This document shows positions 16,073-24,790 of a stretch of 64,000 bases of DNA, one piece after another. The notes beneath the pieces were generated by a model that was given only the letters and a program-made list of their open reading frames with translations, was not told the origin of the DNA and did no database searches. Both the position numbers and the translations under genes were made by a program. The stretch is taken from the NCBI GenBank assembly GCA_913046335.1, contig CAJWSU010000003.1, positions 40,936-104,935 on the forward strand, in the 5' to 3' direction. Origin of the DNA: TMED109 sp002684605 (GTDB lineage Bacteria; Pseudomonadota; Alphaproteobacteria; TMED109). Each line of letters opens with the position of its first letter. The stretch's first letter is position 1.

Positions 16073-16863
16073 TATCCTGCTCCTAGGTAAGCATCTATCA
16101 CCTTTTGTTCTGACCTCACTTCATCAGGGGTGCCATCAGCTATTTTAATTCCATAATCTAGAACAACTACTCTATCTGATATATCCATCACTACGCCCAT
16201 ATCATGTTCAATTAATACAATTGTTGTTCCAAACTGCTCATTAACATCTAAAATAAATCGACACATATCTTCTTTTTCTTCTACGTTCATACCCGCCATT
16301 GGCTCATCAAGAAGAAGAAGTTCTGGCTCTAGCGCTAAGGCCCTACCTAACTCTACTCTTTTTTGTAAGCCATAAGGCAAACGAGATACTGGCATTTTGC
16401 GTATAGACTGAATCTCTAAAAAATCAATAATTTCTTCCGCTTTCTTCCTGTGTTTTTCTTCCTGACTTCTTCCTAAACCCATATAAAGCATTTCCATAAT
16501 TATATTTCGTTTCATTAAAATATTGCGGCCAGTCAAAATATTTTCTAAAGCAGACATTCCTTTAAAAAGCGCAATGTTTTGAAAAGTCCTAGCTATGCCC
16601 ATTCGAGCAATATCATGAGGAGCTATTTTTTTTCTTAGCTTACCTTTCCACTCTACTTCTCCCTCTTGAGGAACATAAATACCTGAAATAACATTAAGCA
16701 TTGAAGATTTTCCAGCTCCATTAGGACCTATAATTGCTAGTACCTCTCCTTTATTTATTTTTAGACTAACACCTGATAAAGCTTTTAATCCGCCAAAAGA
16801 TAAGTTTATATCTTTTATATTCATCATAACTTCAGATCTATCTACAAATTTTTGATCATTCAT
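16072..16863 (-). CDS. livG: Branched-chain-type ABC transporter ATPase (LivG family)
   Basis: First ATPase of the importer. Walker A is GPNGAGKSSML (about residues 46-56). The signature region reads RLPYGLQKRVELGRALA and Walker B LLLLDEPMAGMN. The H-loop His is in VLIEHDMGVVMDISDRVVVLDYG, which is the typical LivG ending. Length 263 fits the family. The start overlaps the stop of the acyl-CoA synthetase by four bases (ATGA), and its own stop overlaps livH, so synthetase, livG and livH are one tightly coupled unit. Confidence 0.93.
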   Translation of the reverse strand: MNDQKFVDRSEVMMNIKDINLSFGGLKALSGVSLKINKGEVLAIIGPNGAGKSSMLNVISGIYVPQEGEVEWKGKLRKKIAPHDIARMGIARTFQNIALFKGMSALENILTGRNILMKRNIIMEMLYMGLGRSQEEKHRKKAEEIIDFLEIQSIRKMPVSRLPYGLQKRVELGRALALEPELLLLDEPMAGMNVEEKEDMCRFILDVNEQFGTTIVLIEHDMGVVMDISDRVVVLDYGIKIADGTPDEVRSEQKVIDAYLGAG

Positions 16864-18803
16864 GCTACTTGATCCTTTAAATCATAGACATTCATGTCTT
16901 GGATTTTTAAATCGGCACTAATAGAACCTTTTCTTCCGTCCTCAAAAGTGACTTCTGTTTCTATAAAGCAATGGTTTTCTTTATTATAAAAAGCATCTAC
17001 AAGCATACCATATCTTTCAGAAATAAGACCCCTTCTTACCTTATTTGTTCTGGTTAATTCCCCATCATCTGCATCTAATTCTTTATGAAGAATTAGAAAA
17101 CGCTTTATCTGAGAGTCATTCAATTCTGTGTCTTGAGATAAATCTCTGTTTACCTTATCTATTTCAGAGGCAATTAAATTATAAACGGTTGACTGACCAG
17201 CCAGGTCAATATAGCCGGAATAAGCTATATTATTTCTTTCAGCCCAGCTTGCTACTGCCTCTAAATCTATATTAATAAAACATGTTACAAAGTCTTTGTT
17301 ATCTCCAAACGCTACTGCCTCTTTAATTATCCCACAAAATTTTAACTTATTTTCAATATATTTTGGAGCAAACATATTTCCTGAATTTAATTTCCCAACA
17401 TCTTTTGCCCTATCAATAATCTTTAAATGTCCATTGCTATCTATTACTCCGGCGTCTCCTGTCTTTACCCAGCCTTCTTTGTCTATTGTCTCTTTTGTAG
17501 CTTCTTCATTTTTATAGTAACCTTTAAACACGCCAGGGCCTTTATAAAATACTTCTCCATCAGTAATTTTAATATCTACACCAGGAAAAGCTGGTCCAAC
17601 CGTATTAGGGTCCACATCACCGTCTCGATGAAGTGAAACGAAAACGGTTGCCTCAGTCTGCCCGTATAGAACTTTTAAATTAATACCTAAAGATCTATAA
17701 AAAAGAAACGTATCAGGACCCATCGCTTCACCAGCGGTATAGGCCATTCTCACTCTCGTCAGGCCTAAGTTATTTTTTAAAGGACCATATATTAAAAAAT
17801 AGCCGAGGCCATAAAGCATTCTGGCTGCAAAAGGAACTTTTTCTTTATCTAGAATAAGGTTGCCCCATTTTTTAGCAGTTTTCATAAAAAAGTTAAAAAC
17901 CCAAAGCTTAACTTTGGAAGCATCCTGCATTCTTACCATTAACTGAGTGAGCATACCCTCCCAAACTCTAGGAGGGGCAAAGTAATATGTTGGACCTATT
18001 TCTCGCATATCAAGAGTTAAAGTATCTCTGCTCTCTGGGCAATTTATACAAAAACCTGATATATATGATTGAGCTACACAAAATATATTGTCTCCTACCC
18101 AAGCCATTGGCAAATAAGCGACAACCTCATCATCTGGATTAGTATTTTCAATTTCACAAGCAACACTTGTTACAGATATGATATTATTATAAGACAGCAA
18201 TACTCCCTTTGGCCTTCCCGTTGTACCCGAAGTATAAAGCATTATTGAAATATCGTCTTTAGATGTTTTGTTTATCTCTTGATCAAGATCAACATCTATT
18301 TCCTTACTATTTTTAAGAATAGTTTCTAATGAAGAAACTATTTTTTCATTATATTTTTCTAAACCTCGAGGGTCACTATAAAAAATATTTTTAAGCAGTG
18401 GTAATTTTTCTTTAATTTCTAATAGCTTATCTACTTGTTCTTGATTTTCTACTACTGCTAGTTTGGCTTCTGCATGCTCTAATATATATTGGATTTCATC
18501 GGCTACAGAATCCTGATAGCAAGGTACTGGAATAGCACCTAATATTTGAGCTGAGGCGATAGCTAAATATAAATTCGGCCTATTGTCTCCAATTATTGCT
18601 ATTTTATCTCCTCTTCTTAAACCACTATTATAAAAACCTTCTGCCAATAATAAGGCTTTATCAAAAAAGTTATTCCATGTCGTAATTTGCCAAATACCGT
18701 ACTCTTTCTCTCGAATACTTGGTCTACCTTTGAAAATTACTGCGTTATCTCTCAAAATTTTAGGAAAAGTGTCTAAAGCGACAAAATCTCTCGTCATATG
18801 CAT
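16860..18803 (-). CDS. Long-chain-type acyl-CoA synthetase (AMP-binding), first gene of liv operon
   Basis: The enzyme adenylates a carboxylic acid with ATP and transfers the acyl group to CoA. The 647-residue protein shows the AMP-binding P-loop MLYTSGTTGRPKG (about residues 192-204), the adenylate motif VLYGQTEATV and the hinge region VKTGDAGVIDSNGHLKIIDR. The length and broad C-terminal domain match the long-chain class. A GGGGGAAG ribosome site precedes the start; a second in-frame ATG lies at 18797. Being the first gene of an importer operon, overlapping livG, it probably traps the imported acid as a CoA ester. A similar synthetase-plus-liv layout is known in other alphaproteobacteria. 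Confidence 0.9.
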   Translation of the reverse strand: MHMTRDFVALDTFPKILRDNAVIFKGRPSIREKEYGIWQITTWNNFFDKALLLAEGFYNSGLRRGDKIAIIGDNRPNLYLAIASAQILGAIPVPCYQDSVADEIQYILEHAEAKLAVVENQEQVDKLLEIKEKLPLLKNIFYSDPRGLEKYNEKIVSSLETILKNSKEIDVDLDQEINKTSKDDISIMLYTSGTTGRPKGVLLSYNNIISVTSVACEIENTNPDDEVVAYLPMAWVGDNIFCVAQSYISGFCINCPESRDTLTLDMREIGPTYYFAPPRVWEGMLTQLMVRMQDASKVKLWVFNFFMKTAKKWGNLILDKEKVPFAARMLYGLGYFLIYGPLKNNLGLTRVRMAYTAGEAMGPDTFLFYRSLGINLKVLYGQTEATVFVSLHRDGDVDPNTVGPAFPGVDIKITDGEVFYKGPGVFKGYYKNEEATKETIDKEGWVKTGDAGVIDSNGHLKIIDRAKDVGKLNSGNMFAPKYIENKLKFCGIIKEAVAFGDNKDFVTCFINIDLEAVASWAERNNIAYSGYIDLAGQSTVYNLIASEIDKVNRDLSQDTELNDSQIKRFLILHKELDADDGELTRTNKVRRGLISERYGMLVDAFYNKENHCFIETEVTFEDGRKGSISADLKIQDMNVYDLKDQVA

Positions 18804-18849
18804 TCTTCCCCCATATAAAATATATATATATAATTAAGTTAATTTTGTA

Positions 18850-18877
18850 TATATTTGATACTTATGAATCAAATATA
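18850..18877. promoter_or_regulatory. 10-bp inverted repeat in the divergent promoter region
   Basis: The arms TATATTTGAT and ATCAAATATA are perfect complements separated by eight bases. The element sits between the divergent acyl-CoA synthetase/liv operon (minus) and the small exported protein/acyl-CoA synthetase pair (plus). It overlaps a good -10 hexamer TATAAT at 18874-18879 on the plus strand. Position and symmetry suggest an operator that could control both directions. The region is AT-rich, which raises the chance of accident. Confidence 0.45.
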
Positions 18878-18939
18878 ATGCAAATTTTTATATGATTATT
18901 ATTAATATTTATTTTTAATTAATCCATGAGGGGGAAAAT

Positions 18940-19269
18940 ATGCTACTTAAAAAAAAAATTAAACAAATTAGTATTCATAAAATTTTATTTTTAATGTTGT
19001 TTATAGGTTTTTATTTTGGATATGAGGTTTATGCTAATCCTACACAAATTATTAAAAATGTTATATGTAAAGAAAGCAGTATAATGAAAAAATACTTAGA
19101 AAAAAATCAAGATGAAAAGTTAGCTTGGCTAGGTCTTGCACAAAATGGATCAACCATAACAGAGCTTTATATTTCTAAAAAAACTAACACTTGGACCATA
19201 ATAGAGACCGACACAACAGGAATGTCTTGTGCTACTATAGGTGGAAAAGATTCAAAACTTATAGACTAA
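18940..19269 (+). CDS. Small exported protein of unknown function
   Basis: The 109-residue protein begins with a basic stretch and a hydrophobic segment (about residues 14-32) ending near YANP, so it is probably exported or membrane-anchored. The mature part has two cysteines (VICKES and GMSCATIGG) and the segment LAWLGLAQNGSTITELYISKK. I know no function for it. A strong GAGGGGG ribosome site precedes the ATG. The next gene, an acyl-CoA synthetase, starts 23 bases downstream, so the two are likely cotranscribed. Confidence 0.7.
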   Translation: MLLKKKIKQISIHKILFLMLFIGFYFGYEVYANPTQIIKNVICKESSIMKKYLEKNQDEKLAWLGLAQNGSTITELYISKKTNTWTIIETDTTGMSCATIGGKDSKLID

Positions 19270-19292
19270 ATATATTTAGGAAAATATAAAAA

Positions 19293-20933
19293 ATGTCACA
19301 GCAAGAATATATAAGTAATCCAAAATTAGAAAAAAATAATGCTAATTATACTGCATTAACTCCTATATCTTTTTTATTAAGAACCGCCAATATCTGGCCA
19401 GAAAAAATAGCATGGGTCCATGGCTCTCAAAAGGCTACATACGAAGAGCTTCTATTGCGGTGCATAAAAATATCTGATGGGCTTAAATTAAAAGGCATAA
19501 AAGAAGGGGACACAATTGCTGCTATTCTACCTAATGTTCCTTCAATGATAGAGTGTCATTTCTCTATAATGATGGCAGGAGGTATTCTAAATACAATAAA
19601 TACTCGTTTAGATTCGGAAGCAATAGCGTTTATTCTTGTTCACGGGAATGCAAAAGCTGTTTTTGTCGATCCAGAGTTTAGTGATGTGTTATCTGAAGCC
19701 CTTGATAAAGTTCCACAAAATAAAAGGCCTATAATTGTTAGATGCGATGATGATGAGTTTGTACAAAATGACCAATTTAAGGATGAGCTAACTAATGATG
19801 ATCTAGCAAGAATTGGAAGCTCTGATTCTATAATTACTTGGCCTAAAGATGAATGGGAAAGCTGCAGCTTAAATTATACCTCTGGAACAACTGGAGACCC
19901 AAAAGGAGTAGTCTACCATCATAGAGGTGCATGGCTTACCTCTATTAGCAACCAAATGGTATGGTCTATGGGAAAACATCCTGTATATTTATGGACACTT
20001 CCAATGTTTCATTGCAATGGTTGGTGTTTTCCTTGGACTATAACAGCTTTAGCTGGCACTCACATTTGTCTTAGAAAAATAGATGCACAAAGTATTTATG
20101 AATCAATTGATAAAAATAAGGTCACACATTTATGTGGTGCTCCAATAATTTTATCTATGTTAATTAATGCAAAACCTCAGGAAAATATAGAACTTAAAGA
20201 AAAAGTAAATATTATGACAGCTGCTGCTGCTCCTCCTCCTGCTATTTTAGCCGAAATAGAAAAAAAGGGGTTTGAAGTTACTCATGTTTATGGACTTACA
20301 GAGGTTTATGGGCCCGCTGTAGTATGTGAATGGAAAGAAGATTGGAATAAATTATTACCAGTGCCTAAATCAGAAAAAAAATCAAGGCAAGGTGTCCAAT
20401 ACCCTTCTTTGGAAGGTTTATCTATAAGAGATCCTAAAACTATGAAATCAGTGCCTAGAGATGGTAAAACTCTTGGTGAAGTAATGATGAGAGGAAATAT
20501 GGTTATGAAAGGTTATCACAATAATGAAACAGCAAGCAAAGAATCCTTTTCTGGAGGATGGTTTCATACTGGTGATCTAGGCGTAATGCACAAAGATGGC
20601 TATATAGAGTTAAAAGATCGCTCAAAGGATATCATAATATCGGGTGGGGAGAATATTTCTTCTATAGAAATTGAAGAAGCATTATATCAAAATTCTAAAA
20701 TTTTAGCCGCCGCCGTAGTAGCGAAACCTAATGAAAAATGGGGAGAAACCCCATGTGCTTTTGTCGAGCTAAAAGATGATGAACAAGCTACAGAAAAAGA
20801 AATAATTGAATTTTGTAAAAAACATCTAGCAAGTTTTAAGTGTCCTAAACATGTTGTCTTCAAAGTTATTCCTAAAACTTCGACGGGAAAAATACAAAAA
20901 TTTGCATTAAGAGAAATAGCAAAAGAAATTTAG
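19293..20933 (+). CDS. Medium-chain/DmdB-like acyl-CoA synthetase
   Basis: Adenylate-forming enzyme that activates an acid to its CoA thioester. The 546-residue protein has LNYTSGTTGDPKG (about residues 193-205), VYGLTEVYGP, FHTGDLGVMHKDGYIEL, the hinge KDRSKDIIISGGENISS and the catalytic lysine in PKTSTGKIQK near the C-terminus. The overall pattern (PMFHCNGWCFPW) belongs to the AlkK/medium-chain branch, which includes methylmercaptopropionate-CoA ligase DmdB of marine bacteria. Family is sure; substrate is not. truA starts four bases downstream of the stop. Confidence 0.9.
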   Translation: MSQQEYISNPKLEKNNANYTALTPISFLLRTANIWPEKIAWVHGSQKATYEELLLRCIKISDGLKLKGIKEGDTIAAILPNVPSMIECHFSIMMAGGILNTINTRLDSEAIAFILVHGNAKAVFVDPEFSDVLSEALDKVPQNKRPIIVRCDDDEFVQNDQFKDELTNDDLARIGSSDSIITWPKDEWESCSLNYTSGTTGDPKGVVYHHRGAWLTSISNQMVWSMGKHPVYLWTLPMFHCNGWCFPWTITALAGTHICLRKIDAQSIYESIDKNKVTHLCGAPIILSMLINAKPQENIELKEKVNIMTAAAAPPPAILAEIEKKGFEVTHVYGLTEVYGPAVVCEWKEDWNKLLPVPKSEKKSRQGVQYPSLEGLSIRDPKTMKSVPRDGKTLGEVMMRGNMVMKGYHNNETASKESFSGGWFHTGDLGVMHKDGYIELKDRSKDIIISGGENISSIEIEEALYQNSKILAAAVVAKPNEKWGETPCAFVELKDDEQATEKEIIEFCKKHLASFKCPKHVVFKVIPKTSTGKIQKFALREIAKEI

Positions 20934-20937
20934 TACT

Positions 20938-21702
20938 ATGACAAGATATAAAGTAATAATAGAATATGATGGTAAAAATTTTTGTGGGTGGCAAAAACAA
21001 AGATCTTTAATTAGCATTCAGGGAACAATTGAAGAGAGCTTGTATAAGTTCTGTGGAAAAAATATTTCTGTTTTTGGAGCAGGAAGAACAGATAAAGGTG
21101 TGCATGCTACAGGGCAAGTAGCTCATTTTGACTTAGAAGAGAGTGATTTAGAAGACAAGAATTGTAAATTAGGAAAGTTAACAATGGGTTTAAATTTTTA
21201 TCTGTCCAGAGCATGTAATAATGAAATATCTATCATTGAAACAAGTAAAGTAGATGAAGAATTCCATTCTCGATTTTCAGCTAAAGGAAGAAAGTATAAA
21301 TATACTATTTTAAATAAACAAACTCCTTCACCCTTATTAAAAGATAAAACATGGAGGGTGCCTCTATCTTTAAATGTTTTATTAATGCAAAAAGCCTCTT
21401 CTTTACTTATAGGCAAACATGATTTTTCTGCCTTTAGGTCGATTGACTGCCAATCTAAGTCTCCAATTAAGACCATAGATAGCATCAATATAATAAAAAA
21501 TAATGAGCTAATAGATATATATGTTGAGGCAAAGTCTTTTTTAATGAATCAAGTAAGGATTATAGTAGGTACTTTAGTTGAAATTGGCTTAAATAAAAAA
21601 ACAGAAAAGGATATTTTATTAGCTCTTAAAACTTCTACAAGAAGTCATGCAGGGGCTACTGCTCCTCCAAATGCATTAATTTTAGAGAAAGTAGTTTATT
21701 AA
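20938..21702 (+). CDS. truA: tRNA pseudouridine(38-40) synthase TruA
   Basis: TruA converts uridines 38-40 in the anticodon stem to pseudouridine. The 254-residue product starts RYKVIIEYDGKNFCGWQKQ and carries the catalytic aspartate in GAGRTDKGVHATGQVAHF (about residue 52), then FHSRFSAKGRKYKY and the C-terminal FLMNQVRIIVGTLVEIG. Length is standard. It follows the acyl-CoA synthetase by four bases and ends four bases before the convergent DMT transporter gene. Confidence 0.97.
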   Translation: MTRYKVIIEYDGKNFCGWQKQRSLISIQGTIEESLYKFCGKNISVFGAGRTDKGVHATGQVAHFDLEESDLEDKNCKLGKLTMGLNFYLSRACNNEISIIETSKVDEEFHSRFSAKGRKYKYTILNKQTPSPLLKDKTWRVPLSLNVLLMQKASSLLIGKHDFSAFRSIDCQSKSPIKTIDSINIIKNNELIDIYVEAKSFLMNQVRIIVGTLVEIGLNKKTEKDILLALKTSTRSHAGATAPPNALILEKVVY

Positions 21703-21706
21703 AAAT

Positions 21707-22621
21707 TTAATTAGTTCTTTTAAAGGTATATATACCGGACACAACTATTAATAACCCGCCTATAAAAGTTTGCATATCTGGAACAGAAAAAAAGAAGAAA
21801 TAGCCAAATAAAGTTGCCCATATAATGTGCGTATAACTTATGGGAGCTAAAGTAGTTGCCTGAGCTTTAGCATAAGCTCCTAATATTAAAAATTGTCCTA
21901 TTGCACCAAATAGTCCTACAGTTATTAAAAAACTCCATTCAACATTGTTTGGCATTGTCCAAGCTTGCATTCCAGAGGCAGGGTCATAATCTATTAATAC
22001 TAGAATTGTAGTTCCTAATAATCCTGCAGCTCCAGAAAAAAATAAGCTAGTAATTGCAGATTCTACCGGCGCTAAAACTCTAGTTCCAATCTGATATAGT
22101 GAATAAAATAAAGCTCCCGCTATTCCATAAAGTGTTCCTGACAACCAATACATATCTATTTTTTGAATCCCCCAAATATTGTTCGGATCAATAACTATAA
22201 TCATTCCTATAAAACCTGCAATTACTGCTAGCAAAGTACGAACGTGAATTTTTTCTTTTAAAATTAAAGGGGCAAGAATAGTTGTTATTAATGGGGCAAA
22301 AAATAAAATGATCGTGGCTTCTGCAAGTGAAAGCCTAGACAGTGAAGTAAAAAAACAATAGGTCATTAGTAATAAGGCTATAGATCTCAATATTTGAACT
22401 TTAATTAGCTTTGGAAACTTAATGCCAGTTTTATAGCCCATACTTTCTAAAGATATTACTGTTATAAAAATGATAATAAAATGAAAAGTATATCTTGCCC
22501 AAACTATCTGCGAAACAGAAAAATTGCCAGATAAATGCTTGGCGAGAGCTTCCATAGTAGCAAAAGATAATAAAGTAAGGACGTATATTAATATTCCTAT
22601 TTTTTCATCTTCAATACGCAC
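21707..22621 (-). CDS. EamA-type DMT-superfamily transporter
   Basis: The 304-residue protein has ten predicted membrane helices in two EamA repeats (about residues 8-140 and 155-300), the layout of drug/metabolite transporters that move amino acids, nucleotides or small metabolites across the inner membrane. Features include the early ATMEALAKHLSG and WARYTFHFIIIF, typical of the RhaT/S-adenosylmethionine-like group. The gene lies 18 bases downstream of dapE and is probably cotranscribed with it. Substrate unknown. Confidence 0.85.
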   Translation of the reverse strand: MRIEDEKIGILIYVLTLLSFATMEALAKHLSGNFSVSQIVWARYTFHFIIIFITVISLESMGYKTGIKFPKLIKVQILRSIALLLMTYCFFTSLSRLSLAEATIILFFAPLITTILAPLILKEKIHVRTLLAVIAGFIGMIIVIDPNNIWGIQKIDMYWLSGTLYGIAGALFYSLYQIGTRVLAPVESAITSLFFSGAAGLLGTTILVLIDYDPASGMQAWTMPNNVEWSFLITVGLFGAIGQFLILGAYAKAQATTLAPISYTHIIWATLFGYFFFFSVPDMQTFIGGLLIVVSGIYTFKRTN

Positions 22622-22639
22622 TTTAATATAATAGCTTTA

Positions 22640-23839
22640 TCATTCAGAGTGCGCTTCCTGGTATTTTTTTATAATATCATAATAAATTAGCGTCAAAGAC
22701 TCTAAATCTTCAACTGAAATTGCTTCATCAGTTTGGTGCATCGTTTTTCCTACCAAACCAAATTCTACTACATTACAAATATCTTTAATAAACCTAGCAT
22801 CAGAAGTGCCTCCACTAGTAGATAATTCTGGCTCTAATCCTGTAATATTTTTAACAGAGCTAGCAACTATTTCTATAAAAGTATCGGGCTTAGTTAAAAA
22901 AGGATGTCCACTTAGCTCCGTTTCTAAATCCCATGAAAAACTCGCTTTATCATAAGATATAGACTCAATCGTATTTTTTATTTTCTCCACTAAACTATCT
23001 TCTGATTGAAGCACATTAAAACGAATATTAAATTTTGCTTCAATTTTTGAAGGAATTACATTTGAAACCGTATTACCAGTATCAATAGAAATGAACTCCA
23101 TATTAGAAGGTTGAAAATGCTCATTTCCATCATCTAATATTAAACTAGATAAAACTGAAACAAAATTAGACATTACAGGCAGAGGATTTGATGCCTTGTG
23201 TGGATAGGCGACATGCCCTTCTTTTCCGCTTATAATTAAAGTCCCATGCAAGCTCCCTCTTCTACCAATTTTAATCATTTCTCCTAATGTGTTAGGGTTT
23301 GTAGGTTCTCCAACTATACAATGGTCAATTATTTCTCCCATTTCTTTAAGTTTAGGAAGCATAGTTTTTGTTCCGTGTTTTGCTGGGCCTTCTTCATCTC
23401 CTGTTAATAAGAAGCTAACAGCAAAAGTATTATTATAATCATTATGGTACCTAGCAAAAGCGGCTATAAAAGCTGCGATAGAGCCTTTCATATCAGCAGC
23501 TCCTCTGCCTATTAACATTCCTTCTTGGACCTTAGCTTCATAAGGCGCAGATACCCAGTTTTCTTTATTGCCAGCAGGCACTACATCTGTATGTCCTGCA
23601 AAGCATAAGTTTCTTCCCTTGCCAATCTTAGCGTAAAGATTATTTACAAGCGCTTCTTTTCCAACTCCTTTAATATCTCCTGATGGCATTCTAAAGCACT
23701 TAAAACCTAATAAAACTAATATTTCCTCTACGAAAAAAAGTGCTCCTTCATCTCTTGGTGTTTCTGAAGGGAATCTAATCAACTCTTTAGCTATATATAG
23801 AGGGTCCGAAAGCTGGTCTTTTTTTATGTTAAAATTCAA
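22640..23839 (-). CDS. dapE: Succinyl-diaminopimelate desuccinylase DapE
   Basis: DapE releases succinate from N-succinyl-LL-diaminopimelate in the lysine and cell-wall DAP pathway. The 399-residue protein is a di-zinc M20 enzyme with ligands and catalytic residues in place: FAGHTDVVPAG, GRGAADMKGSIAAF, LLTGDEEGPA, GEPTN and, near the end, KTMHQTDEAISVEDL. The segment GGTSDARFI is characteristic of DapE. dapC, acting one step earlier in the same pathway, is at 45774-46970. Length is slightly above the typical 375-380. Confidence 0.94.
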   Translation of the reverse strand: MNFNIKKDQLSDPLYIAKELIRFPSETPRDEGALFFVEEILVLLGFKCFRMPSGDIKGVGKEALVNNLYAKIGKGRNLCFAGHTDVVPAGNKENWVSAPYEAKVQEGMLIGRGAADMKGSIAAFIAAFARYHNDYNNTFAVSFLLTGDEEGPAKHGTKTMLPKLKEMGEIIDHCIVGEPTNPNTLGEMIKIGRRGSLHGTLIISGKEGHVAYPHKASNPLPVMSNFVSVLSSLILDDGNEHFQPSNMEFISIDTGNTVSNVIPSKIEAKFNIRFNVLQSEDSLVEKIKNTIESISYDKASFSWDLETELSGHPFLTKPDTFIEIVASSVKNITGLEPELSTSGGTSDARFIKDICNVVEFGLVGKTMHQTDEAISVEDLESLTLIYYDIIKKYQEAHSE

Positions 23840-23956
23840 AATTTAATCTTTCATTTTATTTGTGTATTATATAGTTCAAATAATTACTTATTGGAACATC
23901 TTAAATTATAAGGCTATAGTCAAATAAGAAATTGTTTAATTATTAGGAATATATAT

Positions 23957-24382
23957 ATGGCATATTGGTTATTTAAATCAGAACCAGGCACGTGGTCATG
24001 GGAAGACCAAATGAACAAAGGTATAGAGGGAGAAGGGTGGGATGGAGTAAGAAACTATCAAGCCAATAATAATATGAAAAAAATGAAAATTGGAGACTTA
24101 GGTTTTTTTTATCATTCTGTTAAGGAAAAACAAATAGTTGGTATTGTAAAAGTAATTGGCGAACATAGACCTGACCCCACTGATAAAAAAAATATATTTG
24201 GAATGGTGGTAATAGAAGCAATTAAGACAGTAAAAAAATATGTTACTTTAGCTGAAGTTAAGTCTAATAAAAAATTAGCTGAATTCGCCCTTATAAAACA
24301 ATCAAGGCTTTCTGTAGTTCCCGTATCTGAAGAACATTGGAAAGAAATCTGTAAAATGGCTCAAACAAAAAGTAGTTTTTAA
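23957..24382 (+). CDS. EVE-domain protein
   Basis: EVE domains resemble YTH and PUA folds and are thought to bind modified nucleobases in RNA or DNA. The 141-residue protein is a single EVE domain: MAYWLFKSEPGTWSWEDQM at the start, then GVRNYQANNNMKKMKIGDLGFFYHS and GIVKVIGEHRPDPT. Length is standard. A Rieske protein gene starts three bases after its stop and acs follows, so it leads a short plus-strand operon. The physiological ligand is not known. Confidence 0.88.
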   Translation: MAYWLFKSEPGTWSWEDQMNKGIEGEGWDGVRNYQANNNMKKMKIGDLGFFYHSVKEKQIVGIVKVIGEHRPDPTDKKNIFGMVVIEAIKTVKKYVTLAEVKSNKKLAEFALIKQSRLSVVPVSEEHWKEICKMAQTKSSF

Positions 24383-24385
24383 AAT

Positions 24386-24745
24386 ATGCATAATATTTAT
24401 GAAGAGACAGGTATTATGAAAAATACTAAACTATGTAAGATTGAAGATTTACAGGAAAAAAAAGCTTTAGTTATAAGAGGTGAAAATAAATATCTACCCG
24501 GTATTATTGTTTATAAAGGAAAAGAGTCAATTCATGTATGGGGTAATGATTGTCCCCATGCCAATTTATCTTTGGATTTAATAGAAGGAAAAGTACAATC
24601 TAAAAACAATGATTTGCTTTGTGCTAATCATGGCGCTAAATTTAATCCGGAAACAGGGGAGTGCTTTAAAGGCCCCTGTAAAAATTCCTTTTTAAAAGCC
24701 TTTCCTTTTAAAATAATAAATGATTACTTAATAGCTGGAAATTAA
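24386..24745 (+). CDS. Rieske [2Fe-2S] ferredoxin-like protein
   Basis: The 119-residue protein has the two Rieske cluster boxes: CPH (Cys-x-His, in NDCPHANLSLDL) and CANH (Cys-x-x-His, in LLCANHGAKFNPETGECFKGPC). That is one cysteine and one histidine ligand pair in each, as in dioxygenase-type ferredoxins and NirD. It is a small soluble electron carrier, partner unknown. An internal ATG at 24416 (MKNTKLCKIEDL) may be the true start, because the sequence before it matches nothing in the family and 24386 has a weak ribosome site. It sits between the EVE gene and acs. Confidence 0.82.
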   Translation: MHNIYEETGIMKNTKLCKIEDLQEKKALVIRGENKYLPGIIVYKGKESIHVWGNDCPHANLSLDLIEGKVQSKNNDLLCANHGAKFNPETGECFKGPCKNSFLKAFPFKIINDYLIAGN

Positions 24746-24790
24746 TCTTATCTTTAACTAATAATAATTCATAATTGTGGGGGTATAAAT

